From the NCBI RefSeq assembly GCF_037151175.1, contig NZ_JBBCOR010000002.1, forward strand, positions 186,001-250,000: a stretch of DNA of 64,000 nucleotides, written 5' to 3'. This DNA is from Asaia sp003994335 (GTDB lineage Bacteria; Pseudomonadota; Alphaproteobacteria; Acetobacterales; Acetobacteraceae). This document shows positions 9,145 to 17,801 of the stretch, one piece after another (position 1 is the first letter of the stretch; each line of letters begins with the position of its first letter). Under the pieces are notes generated by a model. The model had not been told where the DNA came from. It saw only the letters and a list, made by a program, of their open reading frames with translations, and made no database searches. The position numbers and the translations under genes were made by a program.

Positions 9145-9384
9145 ATGACACTCGACACCCTGCCCAAAGGCGCTCACGCGGTCATCAGCCAGGTCGTCGC
9201 GCGTATGGCCAATGATCCGATCGCGACGCGACTGGGCGAGTTGGGGTTCATTCCGGGTGCTCCGGTCGAAATCGTGGCGACAGGCCCCGTGGGCCACGAT
9301 CCCATTGCCGTGCGGCTGGGCTCGACCTGTTTTGCCCTCCGCCGTGGTGAGGCCTCGCGTATCACGCTCAAACACGATCTCTGA
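9145..9384 (+). CDS. feoA: Ferrous iron transport protein A
   Basis: This is a 79-residue cytoplasmic SH3-like protein that works with FeoB in Fe2+ uptake. The typical elements are visible: LGELGFIPGAPVEIVATGPVG in the middle, then DPIAVRLGSTCFALRRGEA at the end. It is followed 7 bases later by feoB and preceded by a Fur-like dyad, so the operon is probably induced by low iron. Confidence 0.9.
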   Translation: MTLDTLPKGAHAVISQVVARMANDPIATRLGELGFIPGAPVEIVATGPVGHDPIAVRLGSTCFALRRGEASRITLKHDL

Positions 9385-9391
9385 TCTGTAT

Positions 9392-11254
9392 ATGGACGCC
9401 GTCACACTGCCGGAGACGGCCACCAGACCCTTGCGCGCCGCCCTCGTGGGCAATCCCAATTGCGGCAAGACCTCGTTGTTCAACCAGCTGACAGGTAGTC
9501 GCCAGAAAGTCGCGAACTATGCGGGCGTCACGGTCGAGCGCAAGGAGGGGTATCTCACGACCCCCAATGGCAGAGCCATTCGCCTGCTCGACCTGCCCGG
9601 TGCTTACAGTCTGAGTGCCACAAGCCCGGATGAAGACGTCACCCGTGACGTCTGCATGGGGCAGCATCCGGTCGAAAAGCAGCCGGATCTGATCATCTGT
9701 GTCGTCTCGGCCAGCAATCTGCGGCTGCATCTGCGCTTCCTGCTGGAACTCATGCAACTCGGCCGCCCCATGATCGTGGTGCTCAACATGATGGACGAGG
9801 CCGAACGACTCGGGCTCACCATTGACGTACCGGGCCTCGCCGCAGCGCTTGGCCTACCTATCATTCCCGCCATCAGCCTGCGCAAGAGCGGCATTGCCAA
9901 TCTGCTGAACGCGCTCGATCAGCCCGAATTCCTGCCGCCACCTGCCATGAAGACGGACCTCGACGTCCATGGTGAAGTCGGCCAGCTCATCACCCGCTTC
10001 ACCAATGAAGGCACGCTCAGGGGCGACCGGATGGCCGATCGCCTCGATCGCTGGTTCCTCCATCCGGTCTGGGGCCCGATCATCCTTCTGGTCGTTCTCT
10101 TCTTCATGTTCCAGACGGTCTTCGCCTGGGCCCAGCCCATCATGGACGCGCTGGAAGCGGGCATCACCTCGCTCGGGCAGATCGTCGTCTCTCCGCTTCC
10201 TCCGGGGCTGCTGCGCAGCCTTCTGGCCGACGGCGTGATCGCGGGTGCAGGAACGGTCATCGTCTTCCTGCCCCAGATCCTGATCCTGTTCCTGTGGATC
10301 CTCACCCTGGAGGAAACAGGGTACCTGCCACGCGCAGCCTTCCTGCTCGACAGGATCATGGCGCTTGCAGGGTTGAGCGGGCGCTCCTTCATTCCGCTGC
10401 TCTCGAGCTTTGCCTGCGCCATTCCAGGCATCATGGCAGCGCGCACGATCCAGAATCCCCGCGACCGGCTGGTGACGATCCTGATCGCACCGCTCATGAC
10501 GTGCTCGGCGCGGCTTCCCGTCTACACGCTGCTGATCGCGGCTTTCGTGCCTCATCGCACCGTGCTCGGCTTTCTCGGGCTCCAGGGGCTGGTCCTGTTC
10601 GGGCTGTATCTGGTTGCAATTATCAGCGGCATCATCGCAGCCCGACTCATGACGCGTGGCGTTGCATCAGACGAGCATCCCCTGATGCTCGAATTGCCTC
10701 CCTATCGCACCCCCAATCTGAAAAGCGTGGCGCTGGGGCTCTGGCAGCGGGCCATCATGTTCCTGTCGCGCGTCGGCACGATCATCGTCTCGCTCAATGT
10801 GCTTCTCTGGGCACTTTCCAGCTTCCCTGCGCCGCCGGCCAATGCTACGGGCGCCGCAATCGATTACAGTCTCGCTGGCCATATCGGCCATTTCATGCTG
10901 CCCATCTTTGCGCCGCTGGGCTTCAACTGGCAGATCTGCGTCTCGCTCATTCCTGGTCTGGCCGCACGCGAGGTTGCCGTCAGCGCATTGGCCACGGTCT
11001 ATGCTCTGGGAGCCTCGGATGACAATGCCGCGAACCAGCTCATGCCGCTTCTCAGCGCGCATTGGAGCATGGCAACCGCCTTTGCGTTGCTGGCCTGGTA
11101 TGTGTACGCGCCGCAATGCATCTCGACTCTTGCAGTCATGCGTCGCGAGACCCGCTCGCTCAAAGTGGTTCTGGGAGCTGCGGCCTATCTCTTCGGCCTT
11201 GCTTATGCCGCGGCCTTTCTTACCTATCATGTGACACGCGCCCTGACCGGATGA
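9392..11254 (+). CDS. feoB: Ferrous iron transporter B
   Basis: This is the inner-membrane Fe2+ transporter with an N-terminal G-protein domain. The P-loop GNPNCGKTSLFNQLTG lies near residue 22, the switch/G3 region LLDLPGAYSLSATSPDE follows, and LNMMDEA is the G4-like motif. The C-terminal half is a series of membrane helices with the gate motifs. The reading frame is open for 60 codons before the ATG at 9392, but that part overlaps feoA and does not look like FeoB, so 9392 is the start. The 620 residues are shorter than E. coli FeoB, a common size variant. The stop overlaps the next start by ATGA. Confidence 0.92.
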   Translation: MDAVTLPETATRPLRAALVGNPNCGKTSLFNQLTGSRQKVANYAGVTVERKEGYLTTPNGRAIRLLDLPGAYSLSATSPDEDVTRDVCMGQHPVEKQPDLIICVVSASNLRLHLRFLLELMQLGRPMIVVLNMMDEAERLGLTIDVPGLAAALGLPIIPAISLRKSGIANLLNALDQPEFLPPPAMKTDLDVHGEVGQLITRFTNEGTLRGDRMADRLDRWFLHPVWGPIILLVVLFFMFQTVFAWAQPIMDALEAGITSLGQIVVSPLPPGLLRSLLADGVIAGAGTVIVFLPQILILFLWILTLEETGYLPRAAFLLDRIMALAGLSGRSFIPLLSSFACAIPGIMAARTIQNPRDRLVTILIAPLMTCSARLPVYTLLIAAFVPHRTVLGFLGLQGLVLFGLYLVAIISGIIAARLMTRGVASDEHPLMLELPPYRTPNLKSVALGLWQRAIMFLSRVGTIIVSLNVLLWALSSFPAPPANATGAAIDYSLAGHIGHFMLPIFAPLGFNWQICVSLIPGLAAREVAVSALATVYALGASDDNAANQLMPLLSAHWSMATAFALLAWYVYAPQCISTLAVMRRETRSLKVVLGAAAYLFGLAYAAAFLTYHVTRALTG

Positions 11255-11445
11255 TCGCCATGATGCAGAGTCTTATCGTCATCGCCCTTGTGACCGTTGC
11301 CCTCCTGTTCTGGCTGAACAGGCTGTTCCCAGCCCATGCGGCTTCTTTCAAGGCACGGCTTGGCCTCGCCAAGGCCCTTCCTGCCTCAGGAGAAAAGAAG
11401 GGCTGCAACGGTTGCTCGGGCTGTAAGGGCGGCGGCTGCCACTGA
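11251..11445 (+). CDS. FeoB-associated Cys-rich small membrane protein
   Basis: This is a 64-residue protein with one N-terminal membrane helix (roughly residues 5-24) and a Cys-rich tail with Cys at 52, 55, 58 and 63 (GCNGCSGC...GCH). It overlaps the feoB stop by ATGA, so it is translationally coupled. Small Cys-rich membrane proteins at the end of feo operons are a known companion class, occupying the place of FeoC in other bacteria. The cysteines could hold iron or sense redox state, but that role is not proven. Confidence 0.75.
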   Translation: MIAMMQSLIVIALVTVALLFWLNRLFPAHAASFKARLGLAKALPASGEKKGCNGCSGCKGGGCH

Positions 11446-11462
11446 CGCCAGCCGATAGGAGC

Positions 11463-11480
11463 GCGGGGTAACGACCCCGC
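11463..11480. terminator. Hairpin between feo operon and xdh operon
   Basis: Perfect arms GCGGGGT and ACCCCGC around an AACG loop, between convergent operons. There is no long T-run. It probably serves both directions. Confidence 0.6.
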
Positions 11481-11493
11481 ACTCGAGCGAGAG

Positions 11494-12171
11494 TCAGGTG
11501 GTATGATCCGCACGCTCGATGAATTCACGCACCTGATGCAGGTCGTTCATGATTTCATGCGCCTTGCCGATGATCTCTTCGTTGGGCGTCATCAGATCGG
11601 GCACCACAATCACCCTGATCCCTGCCGCATGGGCAGCGCGCGCGCCGTTATGGGAATCCTCGATCGCCAGGCAGAATGCGGGCTCGACGCCGATCGCCTG
11701 TGCCGCTTTGAGATAGGGTTCGGGGTCGGGCTTGCCGCGGCTGACATCATCCCGCGTGATGATCGTATCGAAGCGATCATAAATACCGACATGGCGCAGA
11801 TGGGTCTCGGTGCGGGACCGTCCTGACGATGTCGCTATGGCACGTGGCAAGCCGCGTGCGTCAAGATAATCGAGCAGGGGGACCACCCCCTCCTTCATCA
11901 CCAGACCGCCTGCCTCAACCAGCTTGTGCATGTGCACATCCTGGGTCCGGAACAGGCGACCCAGATCGATATCGGGACCATAGGTATCCGTCACCAGCTT
12001 CGCACAGGCATCGCCCGGCAAACCGATCATCTGGCGGGCAAAGTCGAGAGGCATATCATGCCCCAGTTCACGCGCCGCGCTAACGAACGCCTCGAGAGAC
12101 AGGGTCTCGCTATCGAGCAACACGCCATCCATGTCGAACAGAATACCCTTGATGGGCCCAGGTCCCGTCAT
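11494..12171 (-). CDS. HAD-family phosphatase
   Basis: This is a 225-residue cytoplasmic haloacid dehalogenase-type hydrolase of the beta-phosphoglucomutase-like group. Motif I is FDMDGVLLDSE near residue 11, followed by a cap domain. Motif II lies in RAIATSSGRSR, the Lys of motif III in SRGKPDPEPYLKAA, and motif IV in AIEDSHNGARAA. The substrate is not predictable from these motifs. The start overlaps the xdhC stop by ATGA, so it is the last gene of the xdhABC operon. A phosphatase in this place might act on a nucleotide or sugar phosphate from purine breakdown, which is only a guess. Confidence 0.8.
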   Translation of the reverse strand: MTGPGPIKGILFDMDGVLLDSETLSLEAFVSAARELGHDMPLDFARQMIGLPGDACAKLVTDTYGPDIDLGRLFRTQDVHMHKLVEAGGLVMKEGVVPLLDYLDARGLPRAIATSSGRSRTETHLRHVGIYDRFDTIITRDDVSRGKPDPEPYLKAAQAIGVEPAFCLAIEDSHNGARAAHAAGIRVIVVPDLMTPNEEIIGKAHEIMNDLHQVREFIERADHTT

Positions 12172-13046
12172 CGTCTCTCTCCTTGATCCAGTGCTGCAGC
12201 CGCATCATGCTGCGCGTCATTGCTGTCGCTTGTCTGTCTGCCATGATCAATGCGCGGCACCAATCGCCTTGCCAGCTCCGACGCCACCAGAGCCGCGATG
12301 ATCTCGGGTCGCTTGTCGCGCAGGCCTTGATCTCCGATCGGACAGACCAGGGCATCGATCCTGCTCTGGGCGAGACCGATCTCTCTGAACCCGGACTCGA
12401 AACGCCGTCTCTTGGTGTGTGATCCAATCAACCCGACATAGGCCAGATCGCCCCGCTCGAGTGCTGCCCCGGTGATCAGCGCATCCAGAGCATGGCTCGG
12501 TGTCATGACCAGAACGCCATCCCCCGGACGCAATGAGGCAATCTCGCTCTCCCAGGCTGTGCTGACCTGCACCATGACGCCTTCGGGGACCGGGCCGAAC
12601 TCCTCCGGCCTCGGGTCGATCCAGCGGAGTGACAGGGGCAGGAGCGCGGCCGCCCTGACCAGAGCACGTCCCACATGCCCCGCGCCGAAAACACTTAGCG
12701 TCGGCCAATCGAGGCGACGTTGCTCAAGTCGGCGCAGTTCCTCATCGAGATCAAAGACGGGCTCGTACCGGATCAGGACAACGCCGCCGCAACACTGCCC
12801 CGATTCAGGCCCCAAAGTGAAGCGACGATCCTCGCGCACAGCCTCTCCCCTCAGAATCAGCCGGGCATGTTCCAGACACTGGAATTCCAGATCTCCGCCG
12901 CCGATCGTGCCAGTCTGGGTAGTCTCGGTCACGAGCATGAAGGCGCCTGTCTCGCGGGGGGTCGAGCCTCTTGTCTCGGCCACCACCACGCGCAGTACCG
13001 CCACGGCCGAGCCTTGCCAGCTTCGGACCAGATCCAGGTCGATCAG
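12168..13046 (-). CDS. xdhC: Xanthine dehydrogenase accessory protein XdhC
   Basis: It binds molybdenum cofactor and helps insert its sulfurated form into XdhB. The family motifs are AETRGSTPRE near the N-terminus, TIGGGDLEFQCLEHA, the Rossmann-like LSVFGAGHVGRAL in the centre, and GLIGSHTKRRRFE with VCPIG in the C-terminal half. The first conventional start (GTG at 13004) would begin only seven residues before AETRGSTPRE, cutting a helix that family members have. The same frame continues upstream as IDLDLVRSWQGSAVAVLRV, and a CTG at 13046 sits 5 bases after a strong AGGGAGAG. I therefore place the start at the non-standard CTG, overlapping the xdhB stop; GTG 13004 is the alternative. Confidence 0.8.
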   Translation of the reverse strand: MIDLDLVRSWQGSAVAVLRVVVAETRGSTPRETGAFMLVTETTQTGTIGGGDLEFQCLEHARLILRGEAVREDRRFTLGPESGQCCGGVVLIRYEPVFDLDEELRRLEQRRLDWPTLSVFGAGHVGRALVRAAALLPLSLRWIDPRPEEFGPVPEGVMVQVSTAWESEIASLRPGDGVLVMTPSHALDALITGAALERGDLAYVGLIGSHTKRRRFESGFREIGLAQSRIDALVCPIGDQGLRDKRPEIIAALVASELARRLVPRIDHGRQTSDSNDAQHDAAAALDQGERR

Positions 13047-15469
13047 GAGGGCTCTCCCTGCGCGGCGCGGGCCTGCACCTGCATGATCGTGCGCAACAGC
13101 CGTTCAGGGGTTGCCGGGGCGTCGAGCCCGGGGCAGCGCCGATACCCGTCCAGACTGGCGATGGCATCGGACAACGCGTGCAGTACGGCCACGCCGTGAA
13201 CGAGAGGCGGCTCTCCGACCGCCTTGGAGCGGTAAATGGTCGCCTCGCGATTGGGGGCGTCGTCGAGCAGGGTCACGTTGAAAATAGCAGGGCGGTCTGA
13301 GCAGGCAGGGATCTTGTACGTGCTCGGGGCATGAGTACGCAGCCTGCCCTCCTTGTCCCAGACCAGTTCCTCGGTGGTGAGCCAGCCTGCGCCCTGAACG
13401 AAGGCCCCCTCGATCTGGCCGATATCGATATCCGCATTCAGGGATTGCCCAGCATCATGCAGGATATCGACCCGGTCGATGCTGTTTTCGCCAGTCAGCA
13501 GATCCAGCGTGACTTCAGCGCAGGCGGCGCCGTAGGCGAAATAATAAAAGGGCCGGCCGCGCCCGGTTGCCGCATCCCAGGAGATCTTGGGCGTCTTGTA
13601 AAACCCGCTGGCCGAGAGCGAGATGCGGGCGAAATAGACCTGCCAGACCAGATCACGGAATGGTACGAGGGCCTCGCCCATGCGTACCCCTTCCGAGGTA
13701 AAGCGGATCGCTTCTGGTGCAACCTGCCATTTCTCGGCAGCGAAGGTGACCATACGCGCCTTGATCTGACTGACCGCGTCGAGTACCGCCATGCCGTTCA
13801 GATCGGCCCCCGATGAGGCAGCGGTGGCCGAGGTATTGGGCACCTTGCCGGTTGTGGTGGCCGTGATACGCACATTCTGCGCGTCGAGACCAAACTCGTT
13901 CATCACGATCTGCACCATCTTCGTGTGCAGACCCTGACCCATTTCCGTGCCGCCGTGATTCACCTGTACCGAACCGTCGGTATAGACATGAACCAAGGCA
14001 CCGGCCTGATTATAGTGGGTTGCGGTAAACGAAATACCGAACTTGACCGGCGTGAGCGCAATGCCCTTGCGCAAGGTGCGGCTGGTCGCGTTGAACGCAC
14101 GCAGCGCGTCGCGCCGGGCGCGGTACGCACAGCGTTCGGCCAGCTGGGTCATGACGAGATCGCTGATCGAATCCTCAACCACCATGTGATAGGGCGTCAC
14201 GTCTCGTGTGCCTGTGCCATACACATTGCGCAGACGGATATCGAGCGGATCACGCCCGGTCGCGAAAGCGATTTCCTCGACGACACGCTCTGCCGCCACG
14301 ATCCCCTGAGGGCCGCCAAAACCACGAAAGGCCGTATTGGACTGGGTGTTGGTCTTCAGGGCGAGAGAACGAAACCGCACGTCAGGGTAGAAATAGGCGT
14401 TATCTGCGTGAAACAGGGCGCGATCGGTCACCGGGCCCGAGAGATCGGCCGACCAGCCGCAACGCGCCGCAAGCTGCATGTCCACGGCAAGGATATCGCC
14501 CTGATCGGTAAAACCGACCTCATAATCAACCCTGAAATCATGACGCTTGCCCGTGATGACCATGTCATCATCGCGATCAAGGCGCATCTTGGCTGCCTGA
14601 CCGGTCAGTTCCGCCGCGAGCGCCGCAAGACAGGCACATCCATTGGCCTGGGACTCCTTGCCGCCAAAGCCGCCCCCCATACGCCTGATCTCGGTCGTGA
14701 CGAGGTGATGCGGGCGCCCCAGCACGCTCGCGACAAGATGCTGCGTTTCGGAAGGATGCTGGGTGGAGGACCAGACACGCATCTCCCCCGCCTCGCCAGG
14801 CTGGGCCATGGCGACCTGACCCTCCAGGTAAAAATGCTCCTGCCCGCCTATGGTCACGCGTCCTTTGAGGCGGCGCGGCGCGGCCTCGAGCGCAGGTTCT
14901 ACTGCGCCACGCTCCATGGTGAGGGGGCGCCATACCAGCGCGCCGCCATTCTCGATTGCAGAGTCGATATCGAGAACCGCCGGGAGTTCCTCATAAACGA
15001 TACGTGCCAGACGCACGGCGCGCCGGGCAATCGCGCGCTCGGTCGCGACAACGGCAAAGATCGGCTGGCCGACATGCTGCACGAGATCGGTCGCAAGAAG
15101 CGGCTCATCATGGGCATGAACGGGACTTGTCTGATTCTCGCCCGGAATGTCCTGAGCGGTGATCACCCGGACCACACCGGGCACGGCGCGGACCGCATCG
15201 AGATCAATCGAGATCAGACGCGCATGCGGCTTTGCGCTGAGCCCCGGCACGACATGCAACAAGCCTTTGGGCTCAGGTATGTCGTCAATATAGAGCGCGC
15301 GCCCGGTCACATGCAGCATTGCGCTCTCATGCTTCATGGACCGGGTTTTCCCAGCCTTGAACGCTGAGGCGTCAGCCGCCACTTCCGGGCGGCCCTTCCC
15401 GTCTCCGGCGCTCTCTGTCTCGGTCGGAAGGGTCCCGATGCAGTCAGACGTGTTGATGCGGTCAGACAT
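13043..15469 (-). CDS. xdhB: Xanthine dehydrogenase, molybdopterin subunit XdhB
   Basis: This is the catalytic Mo-cofactor subunit that oxidises hypoxanthine to xanthine and xanthine to urate in the cytoplasm. The conserved cofactor-contacting segments are present: MGGGFGGKESQ, NTAFRGFGGPQG, GGTEMGQGLHTK, and near the C-terminus the KAVGEPPLVHG segment that holds the active-site Glu. I chose the ATG at 15469 (808 residues) rather than 15523, because it overlaps the xdhA stop by 8 bases in the usual coupled fashion. It is followed directly by xdhC. With Ade at 4928 the operon gives a route from adenine to urate. Confidence 0.92.
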   Translation of the reverse strand: MSDRINTSDCIGTLPTETESAGDGKGRPEVAADASAFKAGKTRSMKHESAMLHVTGRALYIDDIPEPKGLLHVVPGLSAKPHARLISIDLDAVRAVPGVVRVITAQDIPGENQTSPVHAHDEPLLATDLVQHVGQPIFAVVATERAIARRAVRLARIVYEELPAVLDIDSAIENGGALVWRPLTMERGAVEPALEAAPRRLKGRVTIGGQEHFYLEGQVAMAQPGEAGEMRVWSSTQHPSETQHLVASVLGRPHHLVTTEIRRMGGGFGGKESQANGCACLAALAAELTGQAAKMRLDRDDDMVITGKRHDFRVDYEVGFTDQGDILAVDMQLAARCGWSADLSGPVTDRALFHADNAYFYPDVRFRSLALKTNTQSNTAFRGFGGPQGIVAAERVVEEIAFATGRDPLDIRLRNVYGTGTRDVTPYHMVVEDSISDLVMTQLAERCAYRARRDALRAFNATSRTLRKGIALTPVKFGISFTATHYNQAGALVHVYTDGSVQVNHGGTEMGQGLHTKMVQIVMNEFGLDAQNVRITATTTGKVPNTSATAASSGADLNGMAVLDAVSQIKARMVTFAAEKWQVAPEAIRFTSEGVRMGEALVPFRDLVWQVYFARISLSASGFYKTPKISWDAATGRGRPFYYFAYGAACAEVTLDLLTGENSIDRVDILHDAGQSLNADIDIGQIEGAFVQGAGWLTTEELVWDKEGRLRTHAPSTYKIPACSDRPAIFNVTLLDDAPNREATIYRSKAVGEPPLVHGVAVLHALSDAIASLDGYRRCPGLDAPATPERLLRTIMQVQARAAQGEPS

Positions 15470-16973
15470 GGGTGAGGCTCCCGGCCTCGGCGAGGCGCAT
15501 GGTTTCCCCCTGGCTTTCCTCATAAAATCGCGTCAGCAGATTGGCAGCCACTGTCTGCCGATACCAGGCACTGGCCCGCATATCGCTCAGAGGCGTAAAA
15601 TCCTCGGCCAGGGCATCTCGGGCGGCTTCGAGCGTCGTCTCGTTCCATAGCTGACCCAGCAGCGCCTGCTCTGCTCTGGGCGCACGACACGGTGTCGCCG
15701 CCATACCGCCAAAGGCGAGACGCGCCTCGATGATCCGCCCGGAGCCATCGCGGCAAAGGGCGAAGGCCGCAAGAACCGCGGAGATATCCTGGTCGAAGCG
15801 TTTGGAGATCTTGTAGCTGCGGTAGAATGTCCCCTCCTTCTGACGAGGCACGCTCACCGCTTCGACAAACTCTCCTTCCCGACGATCCTGCTTTCCATAG
15901 GCGAGGAAATACTGCTCCAGAGGCAGACTCCGCCGTGTTTCACCCCGACGCAGATGGAGCGTCGCTCCAGCCGCAATCAGGGCTGGCGGCCCATCGCCAA
16001 TAGGCGAGCCATTGGCGATATTGCCGCAGAGCGTGGCGCTGTTGCGTATCGGCGTCGAGCCGATACGACCGATCAGGACGCCGAAATCGGGCAGGATGCG
16101 CGCCAGTGCTGCACGCGCAGCCTCATAGGTGACCGCTGCCCCGATACGCAGCCCATCCTCTGTCTCCTCGATCGTCGCGAGGTCGGCGCACTGCCCGATG
16201 AAGGCCACACGCGGCAGGGAGCGCATCGCCTTGGTCACCCACAGCCCAACATCCGTCGCCCCGGCGACGATGAGCGTCTGGGGATATGCCATGAGCCGAT
16301 GCGCCAGAGACTCCGCCGAGGCTGGCAGAAACACGTTGCCCTGTGCGGTCTCGATTTCAACATCTGCCCTATCCTCAAGCGCCGCCAGCCGATCGTCCAG
16401 CGCTTGGACACGCTCTTCGAAAGCTGAATCCGGGGCCGCAAGCGCCTGCTTCATGGCCCTTACGATGGGCGCGTAGCCGGTGCAGCGACACAGATTGCCC
16501 GCAAGAGCGGAATCGATCGCGCTATCGTCATCTGAAGGGGTATCGGTATTGCGATACGCCACCATCGACATCACAAATCCCGGCGTGCAGAAGCCGCATT
16601 GCGCGCCATTGAGAGCAATCATGGCCTGCTGGACCGGGTGCAATGCCTCTGCGGAGCCGACATCCTCAATGGTGAAAACTGCCGCGCCATCGAGCATGGG
16701 CAGAAGCTGGATACAGGCATTGACCGCGCGCAGGCTCACCCCGGATGGCATGGCGCGTCCACGGCCCGTTTCCCCTCCCGCGCCAGAGATTTCGCTGCTG
16801 GAGCGGCGTCGCGCCACGATCACCATGCACGCGCCGCAATCCCCTTCGTTACAGCCCTCCTTGGTGCCGGTGCGCCCCTCATGACGCAGCCAGTCCAGCA
16901 GGGTCCGATCAGGAGCAACATCATCGAGCGTGACGAGGCGGTCCCCCAGAAAGAAGCGTATCGTCTCGCGCAT
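15462..16973 (-). CDS. xdhA: Xanthine dehydrogenase, FeS/FAD subunit XdhA
   Basis: This is the electron-transfer subunit carrying two [2Fe-2S] clusters and FAD. The N-terminal plant-type ferredoxin motif is CNEGDCGACMV (residues ~40-50). The second cluster domain follows with CGFCTPGFVMSM and GNLCRCTGYAPIV. The C-terminal half is a CO-dehydrogenase-type flavoprotein domain with IRNSATLCGNIANGSPIGD. The 503 residues match bacterial two-subunit XDH. It is the first gene of xdhA-xdhB-xdhC-HAD, divergent from the HU gene, with a 188-base region between them for both promoters. Confidence 0.92.
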   Translation of the reverse strand: MRETIRFFLGDRLVTLDDVAPDRTLLDWLRHEGRTGTKEGCNEGDCGACMVIVARRRSSSEISGAGGETGRGRAMPSGVSLRAVNACIQLLPMLDGAAVFTIEDVGSAEALHPVQQAMIALNGAQCGFCTPGFVMSMVAYRNTDTPSDDDSAIDSALAGNLCRCTGYAPIVRAMKQALAAPDSAFEERVQALDDRLAALEDRADVEIETAQGNVFLPASAESLAHRLMAYPQTLIVAGATDVGLWVTKAMRSLPRVAFIGQCADLATIEETEDGLRIGAAVTYEAARAALARILPDFGVLIGRIGSTPIRNSATLCGNIANGSPIGDGPPALIAAGATLHLRRGETRRSLPLEQYFLAYGKQDRREGEFVEAVSVPRQKEGTFYRSYKISKRFDQDISAVLAAFALCRDGSGRIIEARLAFGGMAATPCRAPRAEQALLGQLWNETTLEAARDALAEDFTPLSDMRASAWYRQTVAANLLTRFYEESQGETMRLAEAGSLTHV

Positions 16974-17161
16974 GAATGACCCCCCGCATGATGGAAACTG
17001 GTTGAATGAATGGGGGTGGCCCCTTCGCCATTTCCGGAAACTCTTGTATGATTGGGAGATTCGACGGCAGAGAACAATCAGGAATATTGCATTTCCTGCC
17101 TTGTTATCGCTTCGAACTGCGCCTAAGGCTCCACGGCCATTTCAAACGCAAGAGGATCACC

Positions 17162-17440
17162 ATGAAGTCCACTGATCTGATCGACCGCATCGCCGCCGCC
17201 ACCGGTGGCACCAAGGCCGACGCCAAGACCGCCCTCGACACCGTCTGGGCCAGCATCATCGACGCCGCCACCAAGGGTGACGAAGTGTCTATCCCGGGCT
17301 TCGGCAAGTTCCAGGTGCGTTCCACCGCTGCTCGCCAAGGCCGCAACCCCAAGACCGGCGAAACGATCGAAATCGCTGCGTCCAAGAAGCTCAGCTACTC
17401 CCCTGCCAAGAACGTCAAGGACGCTCTGGCCGGCAAGTAA
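17162..17440 (+). CDS. hup: DNA-binding protein HU
   Basis: This is a small histone-like protein, 92 residues, that bends and compacts DNA as a dimer. The signature GFGKFQVRSTAARQGRNP (residues ~46-63) covers the beta-arm that enters the minor groove. The frame is open upstream but the ATG at 17162, preceded by AAGAGGATCACC, gives the standard N-terminus (MKSTDLIDRIAA). Codon use is strongly biased to a few codons, as expected for a highly expressed gene. Confidence 0.95.
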   Translation: MKSTDLIDRIAAATGGTKADAKTALDTVWASIIDAATKGDEVSIPGFGKFQVRSTAARQGRNPKTGETIEIAASKKLSYSPAKNVKDALAGK

Positions 17441-17448
17441 GCCGATCA

Positions 17449-17490
17449 ACAGGCCATGCCACTGCGGGATCCCGCAGTGGCATGGCCTGT
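17449..17490. terminator. Perfect 42-base palindrome after hup
   Basis: Two 21-base arms meet without spacer at GGGA|TCCC (centre 17469/17470), beginning 8 bases after the HU stop. It begins ACAGGCCATGCC and ends GGCATGGCCTGT. A hairpin in the HU transcript is certain to be stable, and could end transcription or protect the 3' end. No T-run follows, so a classic intrinsic terminator is not complete. Confidence 0.6.
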
Positions 17491-17801
17491 CATGGGATGC
17501 CCTGACTTCTGCCCTAGCGTAATCGTCAGGTGCCCCTCCCTCCGGACCATCCGTCCGACCCGAGGCCGCCCATGCCCCCGTGCATGGAAATATAATCCCG
17601 CCTCACCCAAAACTCTCCTGGCACGGCCATCTTCCCTGGCGGATCCGGGGCAGTCCTGCCCATCCGGCTCGCACTCGTCGCCAAAGCTTGCGCCCGACCT
17701 GCACCTCCCCGCGATCATGCGGCGCCTTCTCCGTTAAAAAACGTTCTCGGCTCTCGCCCGCCCGCTTGCAAAAGCAAACAGGTTTCGTCACGTTTCGCGG
17801 C
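17491..17801. other. Intergenic region before the adenosine deaminase gene
   Basis: The frame of the following gene stays open back to 17580, but the peptide there is rich in Pro, His and Arg and unlike any deaminase N-terminus, so I regard the stretch as untranslated. It probably contains the promoter of the adenosine deaminase-permease pair. No operator is evident. Confidence 0.5.
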
